Shown here: one piece after another, positions 8,494 through 19,885 of the stretch
Layout: every line of letters starts with the position of its first letter
Position numbering within the stretch: position 1 is the stretch's first letter
Origin: Rhizobium sp. CF080
GTDB lineage: Bacteria; Pseudomonadota; Alphaproteobacteria; Rhizobiales; Rhizobiaceae
DNA length: 64,000 nt
NCBI RefSeq assembly: GCF_000282095.2
Contig: NZ_AKKC02000004.1
Coordinates: 620,001 to 684,000 of the forward strand
Direction: 5' to 3'
Translations under genes and position numbers: made by a program
Notes under the pieces: generated by a model
Told to the model about the DNA's origin: nothing
The model's input: only the letters and a program-made list of their open reading frames with translations
Database searches by the model: none

Positions 8494-8757
8494 CCATCCC
8501 CCGGTCGACTTCGTGATCGCGCCGACCAAACTCTAGCACCGTCGCCGACGGAAGAAAGGAACTTTGCAGACTTCCGACTAAAAACAACGGAGGTGCCATC
8601 GCGCTCAAGAGATCCGTCCTCTCGTTGGCCCGGTGTGAGGGAAGAGGCCCCAGAAAACCTCATCCATCTAATCGGTTTTATCGGAGGGCGTGCATTGACG
8701 CGCAGCCTCGCTTGCATTTTGTATCCGCCCCAAGGTGATCTTGGCCAGGGAGGCAAC

Positions 8758-9633
8758 ATGCAGGTCCTATCGAGTATTGAGGCGTTGCGCGCGGCCCTTG
8801 CCGGAGCAAGGGCACAAGGCGGGAGGGTCGGCTTCGTTCCAACGATGGGTTATCTCCATGCCGGACATATGGAACTTGTCTCGCGAGCCCGCGCCGAGAA
8901 CGAAATTGTCGTTGCCTCGATTTTCGTGAACCCGCTTCAGTTCGGCCCGACAGAGGATCTCGGTCGATATCCGCGTGATCTGGAACGCGACAAGGCGATG
9001 CTGGAGAAAGCAGGTGTCGATATCCTGTTTGCGCCCGGTGTCGAGGATATGTATCCGCAGCCCATGAAGACCGTGGTTGATGTGCCGGAGCTTGGATGCG
9101 AGCTCGAAGGCGCCGTCCGACCCGGGCATTTCGCGGGCGTGGCGACCGTCGTCAGCAAGCTCTTCAATATCGTTCAACCGAGGAATGCCTATTTTGGCGA
9201 GAAGGATTACCAACAAGTCGTCATCATCAAACGCATGGTAGACGATCTCGCGCTGCCGGTGCGTGTCGTTTCCGTGCCGACGGTCCGGGATGCGGATGGT
9301 CTCGCCTTGTCTTCCCGCAACGTCTATCTCAGCGAGGAAGAAAGACGCGCCGCCGTCGTCGTCCCTCGCGCCCTGGAGGAGGCGGAGCGCCTCGTCGCTG
9401 AGGGCCTCACTGACCCGCAGGTTCTGGAAGCAAAGCTCGTCGGCTTCATCAGCCGCGAGCCTCTGGCAAAACCGGAAGTGGTCGCCGTCAGGGACGCCTC
9501 GACGTTGCAGACGATCACGGAAATAGGGGATCCCGTGATCGTCGCACTGTTCGTGCGGATCGGCAAGACCAAGCTTCTCGACAACCGGGTGATTGCGAAA
9601 AAAGGCCCATCTGGAACAGGAGAGATGCGATGA
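8758..9633 (+). CDS. panC: Pantothenate synthetase
   Basis: A 291-residue protein of the nucleotidyltransferase superfamily: [14 protein letters not shown] carries the HxGH motif, FGEKDYQQ lies in the middle, and [12 protein letters not shown] is the KMSKS-like loop. It condenses pantoate and beta-alanine with ATP to make pantothenate. The ATG at 8758 follows AGGGAGG; the frame stays open far upstream (to 8308) without family similarity. It overlaps panB by four bases. Length and motifs are normal for PanC. Confidence 0.97.
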   Translation: MQVLSSIEALRAALAGARAQGGRVGFVPTMGYLHAGHMELVSRARAENEIVVASIFVNPLQFGPTEDLGRYPRDLERDKAMLEKAGVDILFAPGVEDMYPQPMKTVVDVPELGCELEGAVRPGHFAGVATVVSKLFNIVQPRNAYFGEKDYQQVVIIKRMVDDLALPVRVVSVPTVRDADGLALSSRNVYLSEEERRAAVVVPRALEEAERLVAEGLTDPQVLEAKLVGFISREPLAKPEVVAVRDASTLQTITEIGDPVIVALFVRIGKTKLLDNRVIAKKGPSGTGEMR

Positions 9634-10454
9634 GTGCCGCGAGCTCCCCGAAGCGCCTGACGCCCATTCGTATCCGGGCGATGAAGGGTGGAACGCCGAT
9701 CGTATGCCTGACCGCCTACACGACGCCGATGGCGCGGCTGCTGGATGAACACTGCGATCTTCTGCTTGTTGGAGATTCGCTCGGCATGGTCCTTTACGGC
9801 ATGGAGAGCACCGTGGCGGTGACGCTCGACATGATGATCGCGCACGGAAAGGCGGTGATGCGAGGTGTCGCCAAATCCTGCGTGGTCGTCGACATGCCCT
9901 TCGGAAGTTATCAGGAATCCAAGGAATCGGCCTATCGCAATGCCGTGCGCATCCTGCAGGAAACCGGCTGCGATGCGCTCAAGCTCGAGGGTGGTGAAGA
10001 GATGGCCGAGACCATCGCCTTCCTCACCGCTCGCGGCATTCCGGTTCTTGGTCACATTGGCCTGATGCCGCAGCAGGTTCATACGGCGGGCGGATACCGA
10101 TCCGTCGGCCATTCCGACGAAGAAGTCGCGAAGATCCGGCGTGACGCCGAGGCCGTTAGCAATTCAGGAGCCTTTGCAGTCGTTATCGAGGGCACGGTCG
10201 AGACTTTCGCTCGCGAGGTGACGACGGCTATTCCAGTTCCGACGATCGGGATTGGCGCCTCGGTCGCCTGTGACGGGCAGATCCTCGTCTCGGACGACAT
10301 GCTCGGTCTGTTCAACGACTTCACGCCCCGCTTCGTCAAACGTTACGACGAGCTTGGCAAGAGGGTCGGGGTGGCGGTCGCGGCCTATGCGGGCGACGTT
10401 CGTTCCCGGGCGTTTCCCGCTGAAGAGCATACGTTCAAGCGTCGGTCGAAATAA
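9630..10454 (+). CDS. panB: 3-methyl-2-oxobutanoate hydroxymethyltransferase
   Basis: A 274-residue TIM-barrel enzyme. Seen motifs: [11 protein letters not shown] (metal and substrate binding), [20 protein letters not shown] and [15 protein letters not shown]. It adds a hydroxymethyl group from methylene-tetrahydrofolate to 2-oxoisovalerate, giving ketopantoate, the first committed step of pantothenate synthesis. ATG overlaps the panC stop (ATGA), so the two are translated together, as in other rhizobia. Confidence 0.97.
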   Translation: MSAASSPKRLTPIRIRAMKGGTPIVCLTAYTTPMARLLDEHCDLLLVGDSLGMVLYGMESTVAVTLDMMIAHGKAVMRGVAKSCVVVDMPFGSYQESKESAYRNAVRILQETGCDALKLEGGEEMAETIAFLTARGIPVLGHIGLMPQQVHTAGGYRSVGHSDEEVAKIRRDAEAVSNSGAFAVVIEGTVETFAREVTTAIPVPTIGIGASVACDGQILVSDDMLGLFNDFTPRFVKRYDELGKRVGVAVAAYAGDVRSRAFPAEEHTFKRRSK

Positions 10455-10519
10455 ACGGGCCTTCTCCAAATGGGGCTTGATGATCTAACGATGGGTCTAG
10501 TTGCGCGGAATAGGGCGGT

Positions 10520-11401
10520 TCAAATCCCAAAACGATGGATGGGTGTGCCGCGGACGCCGGCTTCGAAGGCGAAGAGCGTTCCGTGCTCGAACGTACCGTT
10601 GTTGTCGGTGGAGAGCGTGGTGACGTAAATCGTCGCGAGATCGGGGCTGCCGAAACAGGGCATGGTCGGCGATTTCGCCGGCATTTTGTAGATCTCGACG
10701 ACCTCGCCTTCCGGCGATAGCCGATTGACGCCGCCCGACAGGATGCCAGCGATCCAGTAGAAACCTTTTGCATCCATGGCGGCGCCATCCGGGCGGCCTT
10801 CTTCCGGCGTGAAATCGTGCAGCCGGCGAGGGGGACTGGTGACACCTTTCCGCAGATCGAAATCGAAGGCCTGGGCGAAGAGGCCGCTGCTGTCCGAGTG
10901 ATACATGGTTCGGCCGTCCGGGCTCCAGGCAAGGCCATTGGACGTCAGGAGCCCGCCATCGACAATCGTGGTGAAGGAGCCGTCGGGCATGACCCGGTAG
11001 AGGCGGGCGTTGCCGGTCTGCGGGATCGCCTCGTCGCGCGTGCCCACCCAGAAGCAGCCGTCGGGGCCGACCTTGCCGTCATTGAGCCGGCTGTCAGGGC
11101 GCCCGCCGTCCGGATCGCAGAGCAGCTTCATCGCCCCGGTTTTCGGGTTCAGGAGGTGAACGCCGTTTTCCAGCGCGACGGCGATATCGTCGCCTTCGCA
11201 GAGTGCCAGACAGCCGATCTTGAACGGCATCTCGAAGCGGTCGACACGTCCATCGGCGCGCAGGCAGATCGCTGCCGGGGCCAGGATGTCGACCAGCCAG
11301 AGATCCCCGGTGCGGTCGTCCCAGGTCGGCGATTCTCCGACCTTCAGCGGAAAGTCGATGACCCGTCGTACCTCGGGTGTGATGATTTCCGGTTTGCTCA
11401 T
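10520..11401 (-). CDS. SMP-30/gluconolactonase family sugar lactonase
   Basis: A 293-residue six-bladed beta-propeller lactonase. Metal-site segments seen: GESPTWDDRTGDLW (Glu), SRLNDGKVGPDGCFWVGT (Asn/Asp) and SNGLAWSPDGRTMYHSDS (Asn and Asp). It overlaps the uronate dehydrogenase gene by four bases, so the likely substrate is the aldarolactone that dehydrogenase makes, hydrolysed to galactarate or glucarate. Last gene of the minus-strand arm of the sugar-acid locus. Confidence 0.9.
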   Translation of the reverse strand: MSKPEIITPEVRRVIDFPLKVGESPTWDDRTGDLWLVDILAPAAICLRADGRVDRFEMPFKIGCLALCEGDDIAVALENGVHLLNPKTGAMKLLCDPDGGRPDSRLNDGKVGPDGCFWVGTRDEAIPQTGNARLYRVMPDGSFTTIVDGGLLTSNGLAWSPDGRTMYHSDSSGLFAQAFDFDLRKGVTSPPRRLHDFTPEEGRPDGAAMDAKGFYWIAGILSGGVNRLSPEGEVVEIYKMPAKSPTMPCFGSPDLATIYVTTLSTDNNGTFEHGTLFAFEAGVRGTPIHRFGI

Positions 11402-12228
11402 GACGCAGCCCTCACGGGAACGACCAGGCCATTTTCGTCGCGCAGCCTGACTTGCCCATCGTGTTCGGTTTCGCAGAAGCTCCCGCCCTGGAAGAATGCG
11501 GCGACGGCACCTTCGCTTGCCTCTTCGATACGCAGGTGATCGCGACTATTGTCCTGCGGGCGATAGCCGAGGCGCTCGGCAGTTTCGTCACGCCACCAGC
11601 CGGAATCGTTCCGAGAAACGCCGTACACGACAGCGGCGGCAATTTCCGGGTGGGTGAGGCCGATCCAGACGAGCTGATGAAGGTCGCGAGGGCTTATCCA
11701 GATCGCGGCCGAGCGTTCGCTGTTGGGATAGGCGGCGGCATTGCCGATGCGGATCGACAGCGTTGAGATGCCGGCCTTGTCGTAATAAAAGCCGGCCACC
11801 ATCTCGCCCCAGCATTTCGACAGGCCGTAGCGTGTGTCGGGGCGGGGAATGTCGGACGGGGTGATCGTCTCGGACCGCGGATAAAAGCCGGTGGCGTGAT
11901 TGCTGGAGGCAAAGACAATCCGATTCACTCCGGTTGCCCGCGCCGCATCGTAGAGATTATAGGTCCCGAGGATATTGGTTTGCAGCATGTCACGGATATC
12001 CGCCTCGCGCGGCAGGCCGCCGAGATGGATGACGCCGTCCATCCCTTCGAGGGCGCTGCGCATGGCATCCGAATCCGCAAGATCACCCTCGAAAAAACTC
12101 TCGTTCGACGTCAGCTCTGTCGCCGGCCTGACATCGATCAGCCTGATATGTTGCGCAGCAGGGCGCAGGAAACCCCTGAGCTGCGTGGCGATGTGGCCCG
12201 CGCCGCCAGTTATTGCGATCCGTTTCAA
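11398..12228 (-). CDS. udh: Uronate dehydrogenase (NAD-dependent, SDR-type)
   Basis: A 276-residue extended-type SDR. N-terminal nucleotide fold GGAGHIA, FASSNHATGFYP in the middle, catalytic Tyr134 and Lys138 (RYGLSKCWGE), and SGWW near the C-terminus. These follow Agrobacterium uronate dehydrogenase, which oxidises galacturonate or glucuronate to the aldarolactone. I chose a TTG start at 12228 because AAGGAGG sits 7 bases upstream and it begins exactly at the family N-terminus; longer in-frame starts (to 12486) run into the regulator gene. Overlaps the lactonase gene by 4 bases. Confidence 0.87.
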   Translation of the reverse strand: MKRIAITGGAGHIATQLRGFLRPAAQHIRLIDVRPATELTSNESFFEGDLADSDAMRSALEGMDGVIHLGGLPREADIRDMLQTNILGTYNLYDAARATGVNRIVFASSNHATGFYPRSETITPSDIPRPDTRYGLSKCWGEMVAGFYYDKAGISTLSIRIGNAAAYPNSERSAAIWISPRDLHQLVWIGLTHPEIAAAVVYGVSRNDSGWWRDETAERLGYRPQDNSRDHLRIEEASEGAVAAFFQGGSFCETEHDGQVRLRDENGLVVPVRAAS

Positions 12229-12263
12229 AATGCTCCTCCTTGCAGCGCCTCCCTGCGCCGTTA

Positions 12264-12998
12264 TCAGCCGTCGAGAGATTGAGCCTCCACGCCTTGGAAC
12301 ATGCGGGCGCGCGCATTCAGGATATGCGTTTTCATGGCTTTGTGCGCATCTGCTTCCCGGCGCGCCAGGATGGCTTCCACGATTGCCGCATGTTCGTCCT
12401 GCACATGGCGGACATGCAGCGGTGTCCGCTTGAGGCTGAGGCTCCGTGTCACGGACATGCCGATCGAAAAATGCGGCTTGAACCATTCCCGCACGATCGT
12501 GTGGAACTGGTTGCCAGTCGCCATGGCGATGGCGTCATGCAGTCTTTGATCCTCCTCGGTACCCAGCTCTCCGACCTCCAGGCAGTGCTCGAGTGCCGCC
12601 AGCGCCGCCATGATGCGGACTTTGTCATTGACCTGCCAGTTGCGCGCCGCGAGTGCAGCAGCTTCCGCCTCGAGCCCGGCCCGGAATTCGAAAAACCGCT
12701 GTACATCGGCCAACGAACCGACCGGGACCTGTTTCAGGACCGAAGAGTCTGGCCGCTGCCGCACGTATGAACCCGAACCTTTGCGCGAGACGATCAACTG
12801 GTCGGCGCGTAGGCGCTCCAGCGCCTCGCGCACGACCGGCCGCGATGCGCCGAACATGACGGAGAGATTGGGTTCTGACGGAAGCCTTTCATTGACGGGG
12901 AAGCGGCCGTCGGCGATCATTTCTACGATCCTCTCGTAGATGATGTCGCTGAAGCGAGGCTCAGCCTTGGCTGCCGCTATCACGCCGGATTGGTCCAT
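12264..12998 (-). CDS. GntR-family regulator, FadR/FCD subfamily
   Basis: A 244-residue regulator. N-terminal winged helix (IYERIVEMIADGRFPVNERLPSE then FGASRPVVREALERL, residues about 20-70), and an all-helical FCD domain with the metal-binding histidine/aspartate pattern (EDQRLHDAIAMATGN, HVRHVQDEHAAIVEAI). FCD regulators often bind small organic acids such as uronates or aldarates. Its ATG overlaps the stop of the RraA-like gene by one base. It most likely represses both arms of the sugar-acid locus from the 13712-13909 divergent region. Confidence 0.9.
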   Translation of the reverse strand: MDQSGVIAAAKAEPRFSDIIYERIVEMIADGRFPVNERLPSEPNLSVMFGASRPVVREALERLRADQLIVSRKGSGSYVRQRPDSSVLKQVPVGSLADVQRFFEFRAGLEAEAAALAARNWQVNDKVRIMAALAALEHCLEVGELGTEEDQRLHDAIAMATGNQFHTIVREWFKPHFSIGMSVTRSLSLKRTPLHVRHVQDEHAAIVEAILARREADAHKAMKTHILNARARMFQGVEAQSLDG

Positions 12999-13711
12999 CA
13001 ACGTCCCTTTTCACGTCTCCATTCGAGGAACTCGGCCTGTGCTTCGGCTTCCGGAGGATAAAGGCCAAAAATTCCGCGGCCCGCCTTAACCTGTTCCTCG
13101 ACGAAGTCCTCGAACACGGTCTGTTCGAAGGCCTCGTCCGCCACCTCTTGAGCCATGGCGGCCGGAATGACAACCACGCCTTCATCGTCGCCCACCATGA
13201 TGTCGCCGGGATAAACCGGCACGTCGCCGCAGCCGATAGGCTGATTGAGGTCGAGCGCATGATGGCGAATGAGGTTCGTCGGTGCCGAAGGCTCGGCATG
13301 ATAGGCCGCGAACGGCAGTGCTGCGATATCCGGGGTATCGCGGAAACCGCCATCGGTGACGACACCGGCGGCGCCTCGTTTCCATAACCGGGTCATCAGG
13401 ATCGCCCCGGCCGAAGCAGCGCTTGAATCCTTGCGGCTGTCTATGACGAGGACATGGCCGGGCGGGCATTCCTCGATGGCAATGCGTTGCGGATGGCTGC
13501 GGCCGGCAAAGACGCCGACATGGTCGATGTCCTCGCGTGCCGGGATGTAGCGCAGCGTATAGGCCGGCCCCACGAGCCTCGGCGCGTCCTTGTTGATCTT
13601 GTGCACGCCACGAATGAAAACATTCCGAAGTCCGCGCTTCAGCAGGACCGAGGTCAATGTCGCCGTCGATACCGCCTTTAATTTTTCGCGCGATTCATCA
13701 TTGAAAGTCAT
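12998..13711 (-). CDS. RraA-like (4-carboxy-4-hydroxy-2-oxoadipate aldolase/decarboxylase family) protein
   Basis: A 237-residue RraA-fold protein. It has the family segments GPAYTLRY, IDSRKDSSAASAGAILMTRLWKRGAAGVVTDGGFRD (Asp and Arg of the divalent-metal and substrate site) and a C-terminal VGDDEGVVVIP. ATG at 13711 is preceded by GGGAGGAG. True RraA inhibits RNase E and is shorter; catabolic relatives are aldolases or decarboxylases of keto acids. First gene of an operon with the FCD regulator, uronate dehydrogenase and lactonase, which favours an enzymatic role on a keto-deoxy sugar acid. Function is inferred from context. Confidence 0.83.
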   Translation of the reverse strand: MTFNDESREKLKAVSTATLTSVLLKRGLRNVFIRGVHKINKDAPRLVGPAYTLRYIPAREDIDHVGVFAGRSHPQRIAIEECPPGHVLVIDSRKDSSAASAGAILMTRLWKRGAAGVVTDGGFRDTPDIAALPFAAYHAEPSAPTNLIRHHALDLNQPIGCGDVPVYPGDIMVGDDEGVVVIPAAMAQEVADEAFEQTVFEDFVEEQVKAGRGIFGLYPPEAEAQAEFLEWRREKGR

Positions 13712-13744
13712 GCGTCTCCTCCCGTTCGGCATGTCTCATAGGCG

Positions 13745-13795
13745 TGTAGCACTAGTGAACCTGTAAAAATCTGTCAATACTTGTAATCATCTGAA
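13745..13795. promoter_or_regulatory. Divergent control region with helically phased TGTNA repeats
   Basis: The 198-bp gap between the RraA-like operon and the ABC importer holds an AT-rich stretch. TGTAA occurs at 13762-13766 and 13782-13786, with TGTCA at 13772-13776 exactly between, so three similar half-sites repeat every 10 bp on one DNA face. On the minus strand the middle one reads TTGACA and could be a -35 box for the RraA-like operon. A binding site for the FCD regulator encoded next door is the simplest reading. Confidence 0.4.
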
Positions 13796-13909
13796 AACCG
13801 GCATATGGTCCGTTTTGCCGATGGGATGGAGGTCCACGGCGGTCTGTCGGCGGGGAAACCGTTCAGGTCGCCAACTAGCGTCGGCATGGTCTGAATTGGG
13901 AGGAGATTT

Positions 13910-15859
13910 ATGCGCGACGATGAAATCATGTCTTCCGGCGTAACCCGCCGGACGTTCCTGGCGGGTGTCGGCGGGGCCGTGGCCCTGTCTGTGGCAGGCA
14001 GCAGCGCGAGCGCTGCCGGGACCAAGGAAGCACCGCAACTGGCGGCGCTGGTGAAGGACGGAAAACTTCCGCCGCTTGCCGAACGGCTGCCACAGAACCC
14101 CATGGTCGTGAAGCCCTGGGAAAAGATAGGCACGTATGGCGGCACGCTGCGGCGCGGCCTGCGCGGCTCGTCCGACCACAATGGCATTCTGCGCATGGTC
14201 GGCAACCAGGGGCTTGTCCGCTGGAATATGGATTTTACGGCAGTTCTGCCAAACCTTGCCGAAAAGTGGGAGGTGAATGCCGACGCCTCGCAATTCACCT
14301 TTCATCTGCTGAAGGGTGCGAAATGGTCCGACGGTCATCCGTTCACGGCCGACGACGTGGTGTTCGCGATCGAGGATGTCGTCAAGAACAAGGAGCTGTA
14401 CAGCTCCACGCCAGCCCAGATCGCAGTGGCAGGCAAGCCTGTGGTTGTCGAGAAGATCGATGATTATACCGTAAAGTTCACGTTTGCTGCGGCAAACGCG
14501 CTCTACCTGGAAAACCTGGCGACGCCGCTCGGCCAGCATCCGACGCTGTTCGCAAAGCACTACTGCAGCAAGTTCCTGCCAAAATACAACTCGAACCTTG
14601 ATGCAGACGTGAAGGCGGCCGGCTCTGCCAGCTGGACGGAGCTTTTCCGCGCCAAATGCGGCGACATCGAAATCCCGTCGCGTTGGGCAAATGTCGACAA
14701 GCCGACGCTCGACCCGTGGGTCGTCAAGGAAGCCTATTCGGGCGGCGCTACCCGGGTGCTCATGGTCCGCAATCCGTATTTCTGGCAGGTGGACACCGAA
14801 GGCAATCAGCTCCCCTATATCGATGAGCTGAATTTTGGCATCTCGCAGGACGTTGAATCACTGATGCTCAACGTCATCTCGGGCAAGGTCGACATCCAGG
14901 AACGCCATATCAACAGCCTGGCGAACAAGCCGACGCTGTCGCAGAATATGAAGAAGGGCGATTATCGCCTGCTTTCGCTGGTGCCGTCTGCAGCGCAGCA
15001 GTGCTCGCTCTACCTCAACATGACCCACAAGGATCCGGGGTTGCGCAAGATCTTTGCGGACAAGTCGGTCCGCCAGGCATTGTCGCTGGGCATCAACCGC
15101 CAGGAAATCATCGACATCGTCTATTTCGGCCAGAGCGAAGGCTATCAGACCGGTCCGCGTCCGGGTCACCCCTGGTATCACGAGAAACTGGCACGCCAGT
15201 TCACCGAATTTGCGGCGGACAAGGCCAATGCACTGCTCGACAAGGCCGGCCTCGACAAGAAAAATGCCAATGGCATCCGCTTGCGGCCGGACGGTCAGCC
15301 GTTCTTCTTTGCTGTAGACGTCATTCCGACACTTTACCCGGACCTCGTCGACGTTCTGGAACTGGTCAAGGCGCACTGGGTCAAGATCGGCGTGGACATG
15401 AAGGTCAATACGATCGAACGCGCACTCTACTATACGCGCGGCGACGACAACGCCCATGACGCGCAGGTCTGGCCAGGCCCGGGTGGTCTCGACCCGATGC
15501 TCGATCCGCGCGACTTCTTCGCCTTCCACCCGCAGGGATCGCGTTACGCTATTCCCTGGACGCTCTGGTACACGTCCAACGGTACCAAGGGCGAAGAGCC
15601 GCCGGAAAGCCAGAAGAAGCGCTTCAAGCTGTTCGACGAAGCCCGTTCCACGGCCGACGTCGACAAGCGCGGCGCGATCATGAAGCAGATCTTCGACCTT
15701 GCTGCGGAAGACTTCGAAGTCATGGGTATTTGCCTGGCCGTCGGCGGCTTCGGCGTGATCCGCAACAACCTGCGCAACGTGCCGGAAAAACAGCCGGACA
15801 GCTGGTCCTGGCCGAACCCCGGTCCGGCCCTGCCGCAGCAGTTCACGTTCACGAGCTGA
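13910..15859 (+). CDS. ABC transporter substrate-binding protein, dipeptide/oligopeptide (SBP_bac_5) family
   Basis: A 649-residue periplasmic protein. N-terminal twin-arginine signal TRRTFLAGVGG with an AXA-like site near residue 35. Family motif LAEKWEVNADASQFTFHLLKGAKWSDGHPFTADDVVF (split here only by description) lies at about 123-160, followed by the long SBP_bac_5 body. Although named for peptides, members of this size in rhizobia often bind plant oligosaccharides or sugar acids. It starts the plus-strand arm of the locus, 139 bp before two permease genes, and AGGAG lies upstream of the ATG. Confidence 0.9.
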   Translation: MRDDEIMSSGVTRRTFLAGVGGAVALSVAGSSASAAGTKEAPQLAALVKDGKLPPLAERLPQNPMVVKPWEKIGTYGGTLRRGLRGSSDHNGILRMVGNQGLVRWNMDFTAVLPNLAEKWEVNADASQFTFHLLKGAKWSDGHPFTADDVVFAIEDVVKNKELYSSTPAQIAVAGKPVVVEKIDDYTVKFTFAAANALYLENLATPLGQHPTLFAKHYCSKFLPKYNSNLDADVKAAGSASWTELFRAKCGDIEIPSRWANVDKPTLDPWVVKEAYSGGATRVLMVRNPYFWQVDTEGNQLPYIDELNFGISQDVESLMLNVISGKVDIQERHINSLANKPTLSQNMKKGDYRLLSLVPSAAQQCSLYLNMTHKDPGLRKIFADKSVRQALSLGINRQEIIDIVYFGQSEGYQTGPRPGHPWYHEKLARQFTEFAADKANALLDKAGLDKKNANGIRLRPDGQPFFFAVDVIPTLYPDLVDVLELVKAHWVKIGVDMKVNTIERALYYTRGDDNAHDAQVWPGPGGLDPMLDPRDFFAFHPQGSRYAIPWTLWYTSNGTKGEEPPESQKKRFKLFDEARSTADVDKRGAIMKQIFDLAAEDFEVMGICLAVGGFGVIRNNLRNVPEKQPDSWSWPNPGPALPQQFTFTS

Positions 15860-15886
15860 GCCGGCACGAGCTGATTTGCCTTGACC

Positions 15887-15912
15887 GTGCCGCCGCTTCC
15901 AGGCGGCGGCAC
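15887..15912 (+). terminator. Strong RNA hairpin between binding-protein and permease genes
   Basis: Perfect 9-bp arms GTGCCGCCG (15887-15895) and CGGCGGCAC (15904-15912) around an 8-base loop. No T-tract follows. In ABC operons such hairpins after the binding-protein gene commonly stabilise its mRNA or partly stop transcription, giving more binding protein than permease. Confidence 0.6.
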
Positions 15913-15998
15913 CCCTCCAGTCCCATTGCATGAAGTGCTGAAGCGACAGCCCTCGGCCTCGCATCGGCGCGCCGTGCAATCCGAATTGCGAGCTTTCC

Positions 15999-16985
15999 AT
16001 GCTGAAATTCGTCGTTAAACGACTCTTTTGGATGATCCCGTCGCTGTTTGCGGTGAGCTTCCTCGCTTTTGTACTAATCCAGCTTCCGCCCGGCGATTTC
16101 GTCACCACCTACATCGCCACCCTGGCCTCCTCCAACGAAGTGATCGACCAGAATACCGCCGCCTCCCTGCGCGAGCGTTTCGGGCTCGATCAGCCGATGC
16201 TGATACAATATTTCAAATGGATCTGGGGCATCCTCACCCGCGGTGATTTCGGCATCTCGTTCGAATGGCAACAGCCGGTCTCGGGCCTCATCTGGGAACG
16301 CATGGCGCTCACTCTTATCCTGGCCCTCGTGAGCCTGATCGCCACCTGGGCGCTGGCGCTGCCGATCGGGGTCTATTCCGCCGTGAAGAAATACTCGATC
16401 GGCGACTACACCTTCACGGCCTTCACCTTCTTCGGCCTGTCTATCCCGTCCTTCCTGCTGGCGTTGGTGCTGATGTATGTCGCTGCGGTCGAATTCGGTG
16501 CGGATGTCGGCGGGCTTTTCTCTCCGGAATATGAGACCGCTTCCTGGAGCCTCGCCAAGATGTACGACCTGTTGACGCATCTGTGGCTGCCGGTTGCGAT
16601 CCTTGCGATCTCGTCTACCGCAAGCCTGATCCGCGTCATGCGTGCCAATATGCTTGACGAGTTGCCGAAACCTTATGTGACGACTGCGCGTGCCAAAGGC
16701 CTTTCCGAGTTCCGGCTGCTGATCAAATATCCGCTGCGCATCGCGCTCAACCCATTCATCTCGACGATTGCCTGGCTGCTGCCGAACCTAATTTCCGGCT
16801 CCGTCGTCGTCGCGATCGTCCTCAATCTGCCGACCGCCGCCCCGCTGCTCCTGCAGTCGCTGATGGCGCAGGACATGTATCTGGCCGGCGCCTTCGTACT
16901 GTTGATCTGCGCGCTCACCCTGATTGGTTCGCTGATCAGTGACATCCTGCTTGCGCTGGTCGATCCGCGCATTCGGCTCGAATAG
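15999..16985 (+). CDS. ABC transporter permease, DppB type
   Basis: A 328-residue inner-membrane permease with about six transmembrane segments. The N-terminus (KRLFWMIPSLFAVSFLAFVLIQLPPGDF) and the loop with RVMRANMLDELPKPYVTTARAKGLSE, which includes the EAA-type ATPase contact site, are typical of DppB/OppB. It pairs with the next permease 10 bp downstream. Confidence 0.93.
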   Translation: MLKFVVKRLFWMIPSLFAVSFLAFVLIQLPPGDFVTTYIATLASSNEVIDQNTAASLRERFGLDQPMLIQYFKWIWGILTRGDFGISFEWQQPVSGLIWERMALTLILALVSLIATWALALPIGVYSAVKKYSIGDYTFTAFTFFGLSIPSFLLALVLMYVAAVEFGADVGGLFSPEYETASWSLAKMYDLLTHLWLPVAILAISSTASLIRVMRANMLDELPKPYVTTARAKGLSEFRLLIKYPLRIALNPFISTIAWLLPNLISGSVVVAIVLNLPTAAPLLLQSLMAQDMYLAGAFVLLICALTLIGSLISDILLALVDPRIRLE

Positions 16986-16995
16986 GAGGACACCC

Positions 16996-18117
16996 ATGGT
17001 CGATGTCTCCATCACCAATATCAGGCCGGACCGCGCCGCAGTCGCCTCTCAGTGGCAGCTCATCTGGTGGGCTTTCAAGCGGCACAGGCTGGCCATGGCG
17101 GCGCTCGTCGTCACGCTTGCCATGTATATCGTCGCGCTCGTGCCGGGCTTTTTCGCGATCAACGACCCGATCATGCAGAATGCCCGCTCGACCTTCCATC
17201 CGCCGCAGCGCATTCATCTCTTCGATACTACCAACGGCTTCCAGTTTGGACCTCATTACTATGGGATGAAGCTGACGCGAGACCCGAACACGCTTGCTGC
17301 CGTCTTCGTGGAGGATACGGGAGTGAAGGTGCCGATCGCCTTCTTCGGTCGTGGCTACACCTATTCGGTGCTTGGCCTTTTCAACACCGATATTCACCTA
17401 ATCGCCACCACCGACAAGACCAAGCCGCTTTATCTGTTCGGCGCCGATCGCCTCGGCCGCGACGTCTATAGCCGCACGGTGCAGGGTGCACAGATATCGC
17501 TCTCGATCGGTCTGGTCGGGGTCTTCCTGTCGTTGCTGCTCGGCATCGTTCTCGGTGGCATCTCCGGCTACTACGGCGGCCGGATCGATTTCGTCATGCA
17601 GCGCGTCATCGATTTCGTGCTGTCGCTGCCGACCATTCCGATCTGGCTGGCGCTGGCTGCGGCATTGCCGCAGGGCTGGCCGGCGACGCTGCAATACATG
17701 ATGATCACCATCATCCTGTCCTTGACCGGCTGGGCGCAGCTTGCCCGCGTCGTGCGCGGCCGCTTCCTGTCGCTGCGCACGGAGGAGTTCGTCGCCGCCG
17801 CCCGCCTCGACGGCGTCTCGGAGGGGCGCATCATCTTCCGGCACATGTTGCCCAGTTTCTCGAGCCACATCATCGCCTCGATGACATTGGCGGTTCCGGC
17901 CATGATCCTGGCGGAAACCTCGCTCTCGTTCCTCGGTCTCGGCCTTCAGCCGCCGACGATCTCCTGGGGCGTGCTGCTGCGCGAAGCGCAGAACATCCGC
18001 TCCATCGCAACCGCTCCCTGGCTCTTCATGCCGGGGCTCGCGGTCGTCGTCGCTGTCATGGCGCTCAACCTCTTCGGCGACGGCCTGCGTGACGCAGCCG
18101 ATCCCTACAACAAGTGA
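16996..18117 (+). CDS. ABC transporter permease, DppC type
   Basis: A 373-residue permease, ATG with AGGAGG just upstream. N-terminal cytoplasmic segment, a transmembrane helix near 40-60, a periplasmic loop of about 110 residues that is longer than in standard DppC, then five more helices. The EAA loop RTEEFVAAARLDGVSEGRIIFRHMLP is near residue 265. The long periplasmic loop is shared with permeases that accompany large SBP_bac_5 proteins of sugar-type importers. Confidence 0.92.
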   Translation: MVDVSITNIRPDRAAVASQWQLIWWAFKRHRLAMAALVVTLAMYIVALVPGFFAINDPIMQNARSTFHPPQRIHLFDTTNGFQFGPHYYGMKLTRDPNTLAAVFVEDTGVKVPIAFFGRGYTYSVLGLFNTDIHLIATTDKTKPLYLFGADRLGRDVYSRTVQGAQISLSIGLVGVFLSLLLGIVLGGISGYYGGRIDFVMQRVIDFVLSLPTIPIWLALAAALPQGWPATLQYMMITIILSLTGWAQLARVVRGRFLSLRTEEFVAAARLDGVSEGRIIFRHMLPSFSSHIIASMTLAVPAMILAETSLSFLGLGLQPPTISWGVLLREAQNIRSIATAPWLFMPGLAVVVAVMALNLFGDGLRDAADPYNK

Positions 18118-18124
18118 GGCGCCG

Positions 18125-19881
<1,757 letters not shown>

Positions 19882-19885
<4 letters not shown>

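Noticed and set aside
10505..10540. tRNA-like GGTTCAAATCCC string
   Set aside because: It lies at the end of the lactonase gene and no acceptor or anticodon stem can be built around it.
14858..16108. 416-codon minus-strand open frame
   Set aside because: Antisense to the ABC binding-protein and permease genes, low-complexity composition, no family.
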